Below, piece after piece: positions 39,676-49,095 of a stretch of DNA of 64,000 nt. Each line of letters opens with the position of its first letter. Position 1 is the stretch's first letter. The translations under genes and the position numbers were made by a program. The notes beneath the pieces were generated by a model, which was given only the letters and a program-made list of their open reading frames with translations, was not told the DNA's origin and made no database searches. This stretch comes from Erythrobacter sp. (GTDB taxonomy: Bacteria > Pseudomonadota > Alphaproteobacteria > Sphingomonadales > Sphingomonadaceae): NCBI GenBank assembly GCA_019739335.1, contig CP073261.1, forward strand, positions 1,122,818-1,186,817, written 5' to 3'.

Positions 39676-40832
39676 GCGGCGGTCCTCTCTCGGGCAAGCG
39701 CCGCTAAGGCGATGCGGGTGTAAATGTGGCTTAGCGTGGCAAGGTCTTCGATGGCCACTGCTTCGTCGGTCTTGTGCATGGTGGCGTTGACCAGGCCGAA
39801 TTCGATTACCGGGGCGAGGTCCTTGAGGAACCGCGCATCCGAAGTGCCGCCGGTGGTGGAAGCTTCGGGTTCAATTCCCGTTTCGGCCAGCACGGCGGCG
39901 GCGACAGAGGCCGAAAATTCACCCGGCGGGGTCAGGAAAGGCTCACCGGAAATGACCGGACGCGCGGTGCCGCCGTGTTTGCGCGCAATGGTGGAGACCA
40001 TTTCCGAGAGCGATGCACCCGAATGCAGATCGTTGAAGCGGATCGAAATGCGCGCCCTTGCCACCCCGGGGATGACATTGTGCGCGCGATTGGGAATATC
40101 GATCTCGGTAATTTCGAGATTGCTCGCCTGGAACCAGTCGGTCCCTTCGTCGAGCGCCAGCGCGTCAAGTTCGGCCAGCATGGCCACCAGCCGGGGCAGC
40201 GGATTGTCGGCCAAGTGCGGATAGGCGACGTGGCCTTGCGTGCCCTTCACCTCCAGCCACACATTGACCGAGCCGCGCCGCCCGATCTTCATCATGTCGC
40301 CAAGCCGGTTCACGCTGGTCGGTTCGCCGACAAGGATCAGGTCGGGTATCTCGCCCAAGCTACGCATATGATCGATCAGGGCACGGGTGCCGTGCAGCGC
40401 GGGGCCTTCCTCGTCACCAGTGATGATGAAGCTGAGCGTGCCCGCTTCCGCCGGGACTTCCGCCACGGCCGCCACCATGCAGGCGATCGCGCCTTTCATG
40501 TCCACCGCCCCGCGTCCGTGGAGCAGGTCTCCGCGCACTTGCGGCGCAAAAGCTCCGCTCGCCCAGCCATCGCCCGGCGGCACTACGTCGAGATGCCCGG
40601 CAAACGCAAAGTGCCCCGATCCGGCGGGGCCGTGGCGAATGGCAAACAGGTTTTCGACCGGAGCTTCGTCGGAACCCTCCGGCCCATCGCCGCGCAGGAA
40701 GCGATGCACCGCAAAGCCCAGTGGCGCGAGCATCGTTTCCAGGGCATCGAACACCGCGCCGCGCGCCGGAGTGACGCTTTCGCAGGCGATCAGGCGGCAG
40801 GCGAGGTCGAGAACGCTGTCTGGCTGGTGCAT
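39672..40832 (-). CDS. dapE: Succinyl-diaminopimelate desuccinylase
   Basis: 386 aa, M20 metallopeptidase family. Hydrolyses N-succinyl-LL-DAP in lysine/peptidoglycan synthesis. Zinc-site motifs FAGHLDVVPPGD, GRGAVDMKG and TGDEEGPA are followed by the dimerisation domain and the C-terminal STTGGTSDARF and NATMHKTDE motifs characteristic of DapE. First gene of the dapE-symporter operon. Confidence 0.94.
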   Translation of the reverse strand: MHQPDSVLDLACRLIACESVTPARGAVFDALETMLAPLGFAVHRFLRGDGPEGSDEAPVENLFAIRHGPAGSGHFAFAGHLDVVPPGDGWASGAFAPQVRGDLLHGRGAVDMKGAIACMVAAVAEVPAEAGTLSFIITGDEEGPALHGTRALIDHMRSLGEIPDLILVGEPTSVNRLGDMMKIGRRGSVNVWLEVKGTQGHVAYPHLADNPLPRLVAMLAELDALALDEGTDWFQASNLEITEIDIPNRAHNVIPGVARARISIRFNDLHSGASLSEMVSTIARKHGGTARPVISGEPFLTPPGEFSASVAAAVLAETGIEPEASTTGGTSDARFLKDLAPVIEFGLVNATMHKTDEAVAIEDLATLSHIYTRIALAALARERTAA

Positions 40833-40885
40833 TGCTTATGCGGTAGACCAGCCTGACAACAGTTTCCAGCCACAGGTGATCCGCC

Positions 40886-41329
40886 ATGCCCAAGCTCGAT
40901 CTTGCCGCCATCCAACCCGTTCAGCGCACCGGCTATCCGCCGCCGCACGACCGGGCGGTGCAGGGGCGCTGGCAGAAGCGGTTCGCGAAGGATGTGGGAT
41001 TCGAACAATTGGGCGCGAACCACGTGACACTCGAACCCGGCGCCTGGTCATCGCAGCGGCACTGGCATTTCACCGAGGACGAACTGGTGGTGATGCTTTC
41101 GGGAAGTGCCGTGCTGGTGGAGGATGAAGGCGAAACCGAACTGCACCCTGGCGACGTCTGCGTCTGGCCGGCAGGGGTGGCCAACGGTCACTGTATCCAG
41201 AACCGCAGCGCCGCGCCGTGCAGCTTCCTCGCAGTGAGCGCCGGGCCCGATACCGGCGGCAGTTATTCCGATATCGACATGTGCTGGGGGCCGGACGGGT
41301 TCACCCGCAAGGACGGCACCAAGGTCTGA
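40886..41329 (+). CDS. Cupin-domain protein
   Basis: 147 aa. A single beta-barrel cupin: motif 1 WHFTEDELVVMLSG, with the His/Glu metal ligands in SSQRHWHFTEDE, and motif 2 LHPGDVCVWPAGVANGHCIQN. It may bind a metal and act as an isomerase, oxygenase or binding protein; none can be chosen. It lies divergent to dapE with a 53-bp gap and converges on the GST gene. Confidence 0.87.
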   Translation: MPKLDLAAIQPVQRTGYPPPHDRAVQGRWQKRFAKDVGFEQLGANHVTLEPGAWSSQRHWHFTEDELVVMLSGSAVLVEDEGETELHPGDVCVWPAGVANGHCIQNRSAAPCSFLAVSAGPDTGGSYSDIDMCWGPDGFTRKDGTKV

Positions 41330-41995
41330 TCAGGACTTCCCGGCAATTTCGAACTGCGAGATCGTCCATTCCTCGGCCATTGCAGCGTCGATCCAGCCTT
41401 GCATCCAGTCGTGTTCCCACACCGCCTGCATATAGGCCTGGGCAAAGCCGGGGACGCCGATGCCGTAGCTGACGAAGCGCGCAACGACGGGGGCGTAGAA
41501 GATATCCGCCGCGCCAAAGGTGCCGAACAGGAACGGCCCGCCCTTGCCGAAGCGGGCGCGGGCTTCCGCCCACAGGCCGAGAATGCGGACAATGTCGGCC
41601 TTCACCGGATCGTCCAGCTCGATGTCGATGCGGGTCCGGATGTTCATCGGGCAGGCCCGTCGCAGCGCAAGGTAGGAGCTATGCATTTCCGCCACCATCG
41701 CCCGCGCCATACCGCGTGCCTCGTCATCCTTGGGCCAGAACCGGTCACGCCCGACCTTGTCGGCGAGGTATTCGAGGATCGCCAAGCTGTCCCACACCAC
41801 CACTTGGCCATCCCACAGCACCGGCACCTTACCGGCAGAGGGGTGGAATTCGCCTTGCTGCGCCTTCATCGCCTGCCAGTCATCCCCATCGATATTGACG
41901 GTCAGCTCTTCGAAATGCAGCCCGCTCTGCTTGGCCGCCAGCCAGCCGCGCAGCGACCAGCTGGAATAGTTCTTGTTGCCGATAATCAGCTTCAT
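41330..41995 (-). CDS. Glutathione S-transferase-like protein
   Basis: 221 aa from ATG 41995; ATG 42007 is also possible, and an AAGGGG site lies directly before it and 12 bases before 41995. The N-terminal thioredoxin fold has NKNYSSWSLRGWLAAKQ, in which S11/S12 region residues replace the classical Tyr, then GKVPVLWDGQVVVWDSLAILEYLAD for glutathione binding. The all-helical C-terminal domain follows. This short alphaproteobacterial GST type usually acts in stress protection. Its stop abuts the cupin stop. Confidence 0.89.
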   Translation of the reverse strand: MKLIIGNKNYSSWSLRGWLAAKQSGLHFEELTVNIDGDDWQAMKAQQGEFHPSAGKVPVLWDGQVVVWDSLAILEYLADKVGRDRFWPKDDEARGMARAMVAEMHSSYLALRRACPMNIRTRIDIELDDPVKADIVRILGLWAEARARFGKGGPFLFGTFGAADIFYAPVVARFVSYGIGVPGFAQAYMQAVWEHDWMQGWIDAAMAEEWTISQFEIAGKS

Positions 41996-42184
41996 GGTGT
42001 CACGCATCCCCTTGTCGCCCCGCAGGTAGCCATCGGGGCCGGATGTGTCGAGGCTGAACCCGGTCCTGCGGAGCTATCGGCCCGGTCCACCGGTGAGATG
42101 TAAAAAGGCTTACGGGTTTCTTTACCATCTTCTGCGAAAGCGAAGGCATCGCCCTGAGCGAAACCGGTTGCATGAAGGTGATGA

Positions 42185-44503
42185 GTGGTCGGACCAAAGC
42201 CGACAGGACGGGCCAAGGCCCACAGGATCGAAAGGCTGCGCCAGGTGGTGTGGGCCGGACTGATCTCGCTTGTGCTGGCCTTCCTTACAGTGCTCAGCCC
42301 GGTCGACATCTTCCTCTGGATTGCGCAGAGCCGGATCGCCAGTGTCGAGGCATCGGGCGAAATCGTCTACCTCACCAGTGGACAGGATCTGGCCGATCCC
42401 GCATTTCCCGAGAGGCGGCGCCATCTGGCGCAGCTGGTCGACCGGCTGGACGACGCCGGAGTATCGGCAGTCTATGTCGATGCGGTGTTCGATCAGCCCA
42501 CAGATACTGCCACGGACAGCAATTTGAATGCCGCATTGCGTGATTTCGGAGGCCGGGCTTTCCTGACCCAAAGCGTTCGCACGGGAATAGACGGTGAACC
42601 CATCCGGGTACGCTCGACAGTCCAAGTGCGAGAGGGGGTTCAGCAGGTCGGCGGGTACCTCTACAAGGATTTCACAGGCTATGCCTGGAACGCCTTCTAT
42701 GTTGTCGATCATGGTGATGGCGAGTTGCCCAATCTGTCTGCCCAGATTGCGGGAATAGAAGGCGCGCCTGACGAACGCTTCCCTATAAACTACAATTTCG
42801 ACCTTGAGACGATACCCTTGCTAACCTTAAGCAATGGATTGGCCCAGGACGCAGATCTCTCAACTCTGGCGGGAAGATCGGTAGTCATCGGTAGCGAAAA
42901 CCGGATCGACGGATCGACTTTCAACGTTCCCGGCCTGCCGGAGGTTTCTCCGACGCTGGTGCATGTTCTGGCTGCGGAGACATTGCTGAAAGGCCGCACG
43001 GTGCTGATCAGCGGCTGGTTTTCCGCGCTCATTGCGATCGCTACGCTCGCCGGCGCCGCAATGATCCGCGCCCGCCGAAGGCGGCGAGGTATCTACCTGG
43101 CGATAGTACTCGCAATTCCGATCGCACTGTTGGCGACGGCCCAACTGGGTTGGCGTGTAGAATTTTCGCCGATGCTCGGGGTCGTCGGGATTTACGGCAT
43201 TTTTCGCTTGCGGGCGATCTGGAAAGATTCCTTCGCCCTGATCGACCCCGAAACCAGCCTTCCTTCTTTCGCAGCCCTGGAAGCCAGTAAGGATGTTGCC
43301 GATACGGTGCCCGCGATCATCGTCGCCAAAATCCAGCGCTTCGAACAGGTCCGGAGGACCCTGCCAAAGGAATTGCACGCCGAATATATCCTGCGGATCA
43401 TCGCGCGGTTGAAGGCCGCCACACAGGACGCCACCATTTACATCGGTCAAGGCCACATGATCGCCTGGACCGTGCCGGAGAAGGACCCTGCCCTCCTGCG
43501 CGAACATCTCGAAGGTCTGCGCGCACTTTTTGGCTCGCCGCTGATCGTGGGCGAAAGCCAGGTCGATGTGGGCATTACTTTCGGCGTCGATATCACCCCC
43601 AGCCCCAAGGTCACCCGCCGCCTTGCCTCCGCTGTGGACGCTGCGGAAAGGACCAACGAAACCTACGATCCGATCGCCATCGCCGACAGTTCTTCGGATG
43701 AAGACCTGATCTGGAATATTTCCTTGCAAGCGCGCATCGATACCGCGCTTTCCAACGGGGAAATCTATCTGGTCTACCAGCCCAAGGTGATGGTGCAGAC
43801 GGGCGAAATCATCGGCGTGGAAGCACTGGTCCGGTGGAAAGACCCGATGAAGGGCCACATTCCGCCAGACAATTTCATTCGCCAGTGCGAAACCGTTGGT
43901 CGGATGAGCCATCTGACCCGCTTCGTACTGGAAGAAGCCTGCAATGCCGGCAATGCCTTCGACGAACACGGGCTCGGCATCCCTGTTTCCGTGAACATAT
44001 CCGCCACGCTGGTCCACGAACGCGGAATTGTGACGATGGTGGCCGAAGTGTTGAAGAAGACCGGCTTCGATCCGCGCCGCCTGACGCTCGAAATTACCGA
44101 GACCTTCCGGATTTCCAGCATCGACAGCGCGGCCGAGGTCCTGGGTGAACTGAAGGCGCTGGGCATCAAGATATCGATGGACGATTTCGGCGTCGGCGCA
44201 GCAAGTCTTGAGGCATTGCTGCGGCTGCCGTTCGGCGAACTCAAGATCGACCGCCTTTTCATCTCCCGCATAACCACAGATCCCAAGGCCCTCGGTATCG
44301 TTTGCAATGTCCTGCGCCTGGGCAAGGACCTGCGAATCATCGTTGTGGCCGAGGGGGTGGAAGACGCCGGGACGTTAAACCTCTTGCGCGAATCGGGCTG
44401 CCTGGTGGCGCAGGGATACGCTATTTCCCGGCCAGTGGAATTCGATAGAATTGTTGCTTTTCAAACGGCTAGGAAAATCCTGCCAATCGAGAACATGGTT
44501 TAG
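42185..44503 (+). CDS. CHASE2-GGDEF(degenerate)-EAL signalling protein
   Basis: 772 aa from GTG 42185. An N-terminal helix (about 22-40), a periplasmic CHASE2 sensor (about 45-275; VSAVYVDAVFDQPTDT, GRSVVIGSENRIDGS), and two or three more helices (about 275-340). Next comes a GGDEF-like domain in which the active-site motif is absent (the expected position reads GQGHMIAWT), so it should not synthesise c-di-GMP. The EAL domain keeps GVEALVRW, VNISA, EITET, LKIDRLF, AEGVE and QGYAI, but DDFGTG reads DDFGVG. It is probably a phosphodiesterase or c-di-GMP sensor. Followed by a mini-ORF and terminator. Confidence 0.88.
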   Translation: MVGPKPTGRAKAHRIERLRQVVWAGLISLVLAFLTVLSPVDIFLWIAQSRIASVEASGEIVYLTSGQDLADPAFPERRRHLAQLVDRLDDAGVSAVYVDAVFDQPTDTATDSNLNAALRDFGGRAFLTQSVRTGIDGEPIRVRSTVQVREGVQQVGGYLYKDFTGYAWNAFYVVDHGDGELPNLSAQIAGIEGAPDERFPINYNFDLETIPLLTLSNGLAQDADLSTLAGRSVVIGSENRIDGSTFNVPGLPEVSPTLVHVLAAETLLKGRTVLISGWFSALIAIATLAGAAMIRARRRRRGIYLAIVLAIPIALLATAQLGWRVEFSPMLGVVGIYGIFRLRAIWKDSFALIDPETSLPSFAALEASKDVADTVPAIIVAKIQRFEQVRRTLPKELHAEYILRIIARLKAATQDATIYIGQGHMIAWTVPEKDPALLREHLEGLRALFGSPLIVGESQVDVGITFGVDITPSPKVTRRLASAVDAAERTNETYDPIAIADSSSDEDLIWNISLQARIDTALSNGEIYLVYQPKVMVQTGEIIGVEALVRWKDPMKGHIPPDNFIRQCETVGRMSHLTRFVLEEACNAGNAFDEHGLGIPVSVNISATLVHERGIVTMVAEVLKKTGFDPRRLTLEITETFRISSIDSAAEVLGELKALGIKISMDDFGVGAASLEALLRLPFGELKIDRLFISRITTDPKALGIVCNVLRLGKDLRIIVVAEGVEDAGTLNLLRESGCLVAQGYAISRPVEFDRIVAFQTARKILPIENMV

Positions 44504-44560
44504 ACTTTACAAACATAGGTGGTTAACGCATTGCTAACCCTCCATAACAGGAGATTAGCA

Positions 44561-44608
44561 ATGGGTGGATTTTGGGACTGGTTGCTCGGTGGTCGTCACT
44601 CGGGCTAA
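44561..44608 (+). CDS. 15-residue mini-ORF with ribosome site and terminator
   Basis: ATG 44561 opens MGGFWDWLLGGRHSG then TAA. ACAGGAGATTAGCA gives a canonical Shine-Dalgarno sequence at proper distance, and a perfect hairpin terminator follows 20 bp after the stop. The Gly-flanked aromatic core (FWDWLL) is amphipathic. It could be a real micropeptide, the translated part of a small RNA, or a decayed gene end. The gene beyond the terminator is on the other strand, so a trpL-like attenuator is unlikely. Confidence 0.4.
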   Translation: MGGFWDWLLGGRHSG

Positions 44609-44628
44609 TTCCAGCGAAATCGAATTTG

Positions 44629-44656
44629 AAAAAGGGCGTTGTGGGCGCCCTTTTTT
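44629..44656 (+). terminator. Rho-independent terminator after the mini-ORF
   Basis: AAAAAGGGCG and CGCCCTTTTTT pair perfectly around a short loop, with a run of six T. Confidence 0.88.
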
Positions 44657-44707
44657 ATTGCCTGAAGCGCGAGCGTGCGGTCCGCACCTGCAAACCTCCG
44701 GAAAGAA

Positions 44708-44748
44708 GAAGGGCCGCCCCGCCGGTTGCCCGGCGAGACGGCCCCTTC
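44708..44748 (-). terminator. Rho-independent terminator of the VWA gene
   Basis: On the minus strand AAGGGGCCG...CGCCGG-gcaa-CCGGCG...CGGCCCTT forms a long stem followed by CTTCTTTC. It lies just past the stop of the VWA protein gene. Confidence 0.7.
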
Positions 44749-44766
44749 TGCATCCCGGTCCTGCGA

Positions 44767-46482
44767 TCAGATATCGTAGGACGCGGGCAGCACGCCATCG
44801 ACGGTGATCGTCGCATCGAGCACGCTGCCATCGTCGAAAGTGATCTGCACCAGCACCTCGCTGTCATCGCCCAGATAGGGTGACAGTTCATCCACGCTGG
44901 TGTTGATCGACAGACCGAACGGCCCCGAAACGAGATCGGTCTCGTCAATCTCCGCCACCACGACGCCGTCCACCGTCAGCACCAGATCGGTGACCGAGCC
45001 CGAGGGGATCGGCGATCCCAGCAGCGCGGCACCAAGTGCATCGGTGTTGTTCACGAATTGCGCCCCCCCGGTGTTGTCGAGTGCATTGAGGAACTGTGGA
45101 TCCAACGGCGTCGCAGAGCCATCCAGTCCGATGCCGGAAATCTGCGCGCCGTAATTGACGATCAGGTCCTGCACCTCATCGGTATAGGCGGCGATACGCT
45201 GCGCGATCGTGCCGCTGGGCACAGTCGGTATGCCGTCGGACAGGAAATAGACGAAGTTGTTTTCCGTCCCCGTCGGATCCAGCACAGCCAGTTCAGCCAG
45301 CACCGAATCCAGCGCCGCTTCGTAATTGGTGGTGCCACCATAATCCAGCCCGGTCAGATAGCTGTTGATACCCGCTATGTTACCACTGCTGAAGGTAGTG
45401 GTGCTGAACGCCCCGCCAGCAGAAGCAACGGTCGTCGGGTCGGCAGTATTGTTGAACGGCACGATGGTGACCGTGACATTGCCCGGCGGGAAGCCGAGCG
45501 ACTGGATTTCGGCCGTGAGCGCCAGCAGGCTGGCGATCTCGGCATCGAGCACGGTGTTCGGCCTGCCGTCACCATTCACATCTCCCACCGGTGTGCCGGC
45601 GAAAGTTCCCTGCGTGCTGCCGGAAATGTCAATCACATAGAAAATGTTGATGATCGGCTGCGCCACCAGCCCCAGGCCGACTTCGATGGTGATGCTGGCA
45701 TCCCCGTCATTCGTCTGCCCTTCGCCGCTCAGCGTCAGGGTAACGTCCTGCCCGTTGACCAGCGTGGTGGTTTCCGAATCGCTGACGATCGGCGGGGTGA
45801 ACACGCCTTCGCCCTGCACGGTGATGACCGCTGTGGCGGTATCGGATCCGCCCGAACCATCGGAAATCGTGTACTCGAATTCCACCGTCGCTGTCTGGCC
45901 CACCGAGAGTCCGGCGAAAGTCGTGCCCGGATCGAACACCACGTTACCCAGACCGTCGATGGACACGCTGCCTTCGACCGGCTGGGTGACGCTGACCACG
46001 GTAAGCGGATCGGCGTCATCGTCGGTATCGTTGGCCAGCACGTCGAGAATGGTGGTGCCGCTTTCGGAAACCGCGAAGGCATCGTCCACCGGGTCGGGCG
46101 GCGTGTTATCGCCGGTGATCGTCACCGTCACCGTGGCATAGCTGACCCGGCCATTGGCCATGCGAATCGAATAGGTGAAACTGTCCTCGGCGATTTCACC
46201 TGCGCCGAGATAGTCGAACGCCGTGCCTGCATCGTAAAGCACCTGCCCGCCGACGAAACTGATGCTCGCCCCGCTGTCGAGCCAGATGGTATCGCCCTCT
46301 TCGGTCAGAATGCCCATGTCATCCTGCACCAGCCCCCACAGGCTGCTGGCATTGGCCGCCAGATCGTTGGCGGCCACATCGATCAGCACGCTTTCCCCTT
46401 CCAGCACGGCTGCCGAATCTGCCCGCGCCTGCGGCCCGGCACGCACGTTGCGCACCGGCTTTTCGCTATCCACCTTTGGCAT
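44767..46482 (-). CDS. Secreted VWA protein with cadherin-like repeats
   Basis: 571 aa from ATG 46482 with GGAAGGGGA upstream. Two Ig/cadherin-like repeats (about 20-125 and 128-225), each with the ANDLAAN / LANDTDDDADPLTV type of calcium-binding loop. Next is a linker and a VWA domain (about 283-480) starting NIFYVIDISGST, a complete MIDAS DxSxS. A final beta domain (about 490-571) lacks RTX nonapeptides. There is no signal peptide, so type I secretion or a cell-surface adhesin of that class is inferred, but no transporter gene is adjacent. Downstream of the engB block but with its own promoter region. Confidence 0.82.
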   Translation of the reverse strand: MPKVDSEKPVRNVRAGPQARADSAAVLEGESVLIDVAANDLAANASSLWGLVQDDMGILTEEGDTIWLDSGASISFVGGQVLYDAGTAFDYLGAGEIAEDSFTYSIRMANGRVSYATVTVTITGDNTPPDPVDDAFAVSESGTTILDVLANDTDDDADPLTVVSVTQPVEGSVSIDGLGNVVFDPGTTFAGLSVGQTATVEFEYTISDGSGGSDTATAVITVQGEGVFTPPIVSDSETTTLVNGQDVTLTLSGEGQTNDGDASITIEVGLGLVAQPIINIFYVIDISGSTQGTFAGTPVGDVNGDGRPNTVLDAEIASLLALTAEIQSLGFPPGNVTVTIVPFNNTADPTTVASAGGAFSTTTFSSGNIAGINSYLTGLDYGGTTNYEAALDSVLAELAVLDPTGTENNFVYFLSDGIPTVPSGTIAQRIAAYTDEVQDLIVNYGAQISGIGLDGSATPLDPQFLNALDNTGGAQFVNNTDALGAALLGSPIPSGSVTDLVLTVDGVVVAEIDETDLVSGPFGLSINTSVDELSPYLGDDSEVLVQITFDDGSVLDATITVDGVLPASYDI

Positions 46483-46647
46483 TGGAAATTCCCCTTCCAG
46501 ATCACTGCCGCCCGATCCACCCCGCTGCCCCCATGCAACGGAATGTGAACGGCGATCGTCAGCGAACCGAAGGTATCTGGACTGTTATCCCGTGCGCACC
46601 TTAAGCGTATTTTTACCTAAAATCCAGCGGCAGCAGGAAACTTCAGA

Positions 46648-47289
46648 CTACTGCCGGACATCCTGCAAGATGGCGGCGCGCAATTCGTCCAGGCCCATGC
46701 CCTTTTCGGCACTGGTTACATGGACTTGCGGATAGGCGGCGGGATGTTTGCGCGCTTCTTCGACCACCTTTGCGGTGGTTTCTTCAAGCTCGCTGGCCTT
46801 GATCTTGTCGGCCTTGGTCAGCACCAGCCGATAACCGACCGCCGACTGATCCAGCATCGCCATCATGTCACGGTCCGATTCCTTCAGACCGTGGCGGCTG
46901 TCCACCAGCACCATCGTCCGCTTGAGCACCACGCGCCCGCGCAGGAAAGTGCGCACCAGGCTGCGCCACTTCTCGGCAACCTTGAGTGGGGCTTTGGCAA
47001 ATCCATAGCCAGGCATGTCGACCAGCCGGAACTGGGTGGGGTCGCCGACTTCAAAGAAATTCAATTCCTGCGTCCGCCCCGGCGTCACCGAAGCGCGGGC
47101 AATCGACTTGCGCCCGGTCAACGCGTTGATAAGCGAGCTCTTGCCGACATTGGAACGCCCGCAAAAGGCGACCTCCGGGTAATCGGCTCCCGGCAGGAAT
47201 TTCAGCTGCGGCGCGGAGAGCAGGAATTCCACCCGCCCCGAAAACAGCCGCCGCGCTTCTTCCGCCAGTTCCTGCTCTTCCTCGGTCAC
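46648..47289 (-). CDS. engB: Ribosome-biogenesis GTPase EngB (YsxC/YihA)
   Basis: 213 aa. Small GTPase required for 50S subunit assembly. G1 GRSNVGKSS is at 44-52, G2 in TPGRTQELNFF, G3 VDMPGYGFA and G4 LTKADKI, all intact. Last gene of the rpmH-rnpA-yidD-yidC-engB block, 10 bp from yidC, so probably co-transcribed. Confidence 0.95.
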   Translation of the reverse strand: MTEEEQELAEEARRLFSGRVEFLLSAPQLKFLPGADYPEVAFCGRSNVGKSSLINALTGRKSIARASVTPGRTQELNFFEVGDPTQFRLVDMPGYGFAKAPLKVAEKWRSLVRTFLRGRVVLKRTMVLVDSRHGLKESDRDMMAMLDQSAVGYRLVLTKADKIKASELEETTAKVVEEARKHPAAYPQVHVTSAEKGMGLDELRAAILQDVRQ

Positions 47290-47299
47290 CCTTCGGCCC

Positions 47300-49057
47300 C
47301 TACCCTTCGGCCTTGGCGCGCTCGGCTGCGCGCGCCTTCTCTTCGCGCTCCTTCGCCATCGCCGCCTTCAGCTCCGGGTTGCGCGCGTAGAGGTACTTCT
47401 GCTGTGCCAGCGTCAGGATGTTGTTGCTGATCCAGTAGAGCAGCAGCCCGGCTGCAAAGGGTGCCATCACGAACATCAGCAGCCACGGCATGATCATGAA
47501 GATCTGCTGCTGCATCGGGTCCATCGCTGCCGGATTGAGCTTGAACTGGAGCCACATGGTAACCCCCAGCAACACCGCCAGCACACCGATGGCAAGAAAG
47601 CCCGGGGGCGTAAAATCAAGCAGGCCGAACAGGTTCAGGATCGTCGCCGGATCGGGCGCGGAGAGATCGCGCAGCCAGCCAAAGAACGGCTCGTGCCGCA
47701 TTTCGATGGCCAGCAGCAGCACCTTGTACAGCGCGAAGAAGATCGGGATCTGGATGAAGATCGGCAGGCATCCTGCCAGCGGATTGACCTTCTCCTCCTT
47801 GTAGAGCTTGGCCATCTGCTGTTGCAGCTCGGCCTTGTCGTCCTTGTAGCGTTCCTGCAGCGCCTTCATCTTGGGCTGCACCGCACGCATCTGCGCCATC
47901 GAGTGGAACTGCTTTTGCGCGATGGGGAACATTATCAGGCGGATGATCAGTGTGAGGCAGATGATCGCCACGCCGAAATTGCCGACCAGCCCGAACAGGA
48001 AGATCAGCACCTGCCACATCGGCCAGGCGATCCAGCTGAACCAGCCCCAATCGATGGCGTTGCCGAACAGCGGTACGCCCTGCGCCTGGTATTCGGACAG
48101 CACGCCGCTTTCCTTCGCCCCTGCAAACAGGCGGGTGGTGCGGGTGACGGTCTCGCCCGCCGCAACATTGACCGGATCATACAGCAGGTCGGCGCGATAA
48201 TTGGCGCCACCTGCCGAACGGAATGTGCCAGATGCCGCCTGATCGTCCTGCGCCACCAGCGCGGACATCCAGTAGATATCGGTAAACCCGATCCAGTCGG
48301 TGCCGCTGCCCAGATTCACCGGGCCTTCTTCGAGCACCTCGTCGTAATCCCAGTCGAAATTCACTCCTTCGCCGCCAGCGGCAATGGGGCCGGAATGGAC
48401 GTTGAACGAACTGGGGCTGGCATTCACGCTGGTGCGGTTGACGAAGGCATAGGGGCGCAGCGCCACGGTGCCTTCCCCGGTGTTGCTGACGGCCTGAGTG
48501 ACGGTGAGCATATAGTGCTCGTCAATCGCAAAGCGCAGGCGGAATTGCAGCCCCGCGCCGTTATCCCACCCCAGTGTGACCGGCGTTTCCTGCGTGAGCA
48601 CGTCGCCCTGCACGACTCGCCACGGAGTACTCGCATCGGGCAGCGTCACGCCTTCACCCACCCAGCCGAACTGGGCGAAATGCTGGCCTGCCGTGCCTGC
48701 GGGAGAGAACAGGCGGATCGGGCCGCTGTCGCGTTCCACCGTCTGGCGATGGGTCTTGAGATCGATATCGTCCACCCGCGCACCGACCGGGTTGATCGAA
48801 CCGCTGATTTCGGGCGCGTCGATCCGCACCCGCTCGGCGCTGGCGAGTGCAGTCTCGACATCGACCTGCTGCGCCGGGCCGCCATCGACGCCCGGATCGA
48901 TCGCGCCGTCAACGCGCGCTGCCGGATTGTCTTCGCGGCTGGCCATGTTCGCGGGGACTTCCGGTTCCGGATAGTAGGTCCGCATGGCGAAATCCCAGCC
49001 GAACAGCAGGATCGCGCTCAGCACGACGGCGATGATAAGGTTACGCTGGTTGTCCAA
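47300..49057 (-). CDS. yidC: Membrane protein insertase YidC
   Basis: 585 aa. N-terminal helix (about 7-25), a large periplasmic beta domain of about 300 residues, as in Gram-negative YidC, then five C-terminal helices with MWQVLIFLFGLVGNFGVAIICLTLIIRLIMFPI and FIQIPIFFALYKVL. Inserts inner-membrane proteins with or without SecYEG. The hydrophilic groove Arg is in LIIRLIMFPI. The tail is Lys/Glu/Ala-rich. Conserved neighbour of yidD. Confidence 0.96.
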   Translation of the reverse strand: MDNQRNLIIAVVLSAILLFGWDFAMRTYYPEPEVPANMASREDNPAARVDGAIDPGVDGGPAQQVDVETALASAERVRIDAPEISGSINPVGARVDDIDLKTHRQTVERDSGPIRLFSPAGTAGQHFAQFGWVGEGVTLPDASTPWRVVQGDVLTQETPVTLGWDNGAGLQFRLRFAIDEHYMLTVTQAVSNTGEGTVALRPYAFVNRTSVNASPSSFNVHSGPIAAGGEGVNFDWDYDEVLEEGPVNLGSGTDWIGFTDIYWMSALVAQDDQAASGTFRSAGGANYRADLLYDPVNVAAGETVTRTTRLFAGAKESGVLSEYQAQGVPLFGNAIDWGWFSWIAWPMWQVLIFLFGLVGNFGVAIICLTLIIRLIMFPIAQKQFHSMAQMRAVQPKMKALQERYKDDKAELQQQMAKLYKEEKVNPLAGCLPIFIQIPIFFALYKVLLLAIEMRHEPFFGWLRDLSAPDPATILNLFGLLDFTPPGFLAIGVLAVLLGVTMWLQFKLNPAAMDPMQQQIFMIMPWLLMFVMAPFAAGLLLYWISNNILTLAQQKYLYARNPELKAAMAKEREEKARAAERAKAEG

Positions 49058-49095
49058 GGTATGTCGATCCGTCGAGAAATAGGCTTGCGAGGTCT

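Noticed and set aside
44561..44656. trp-leader-type attenuator (Trp codons followed by a terminator)
   Set aside because: No gene on the same strand follows within reach, and no alternative antiterminator stem was seen.
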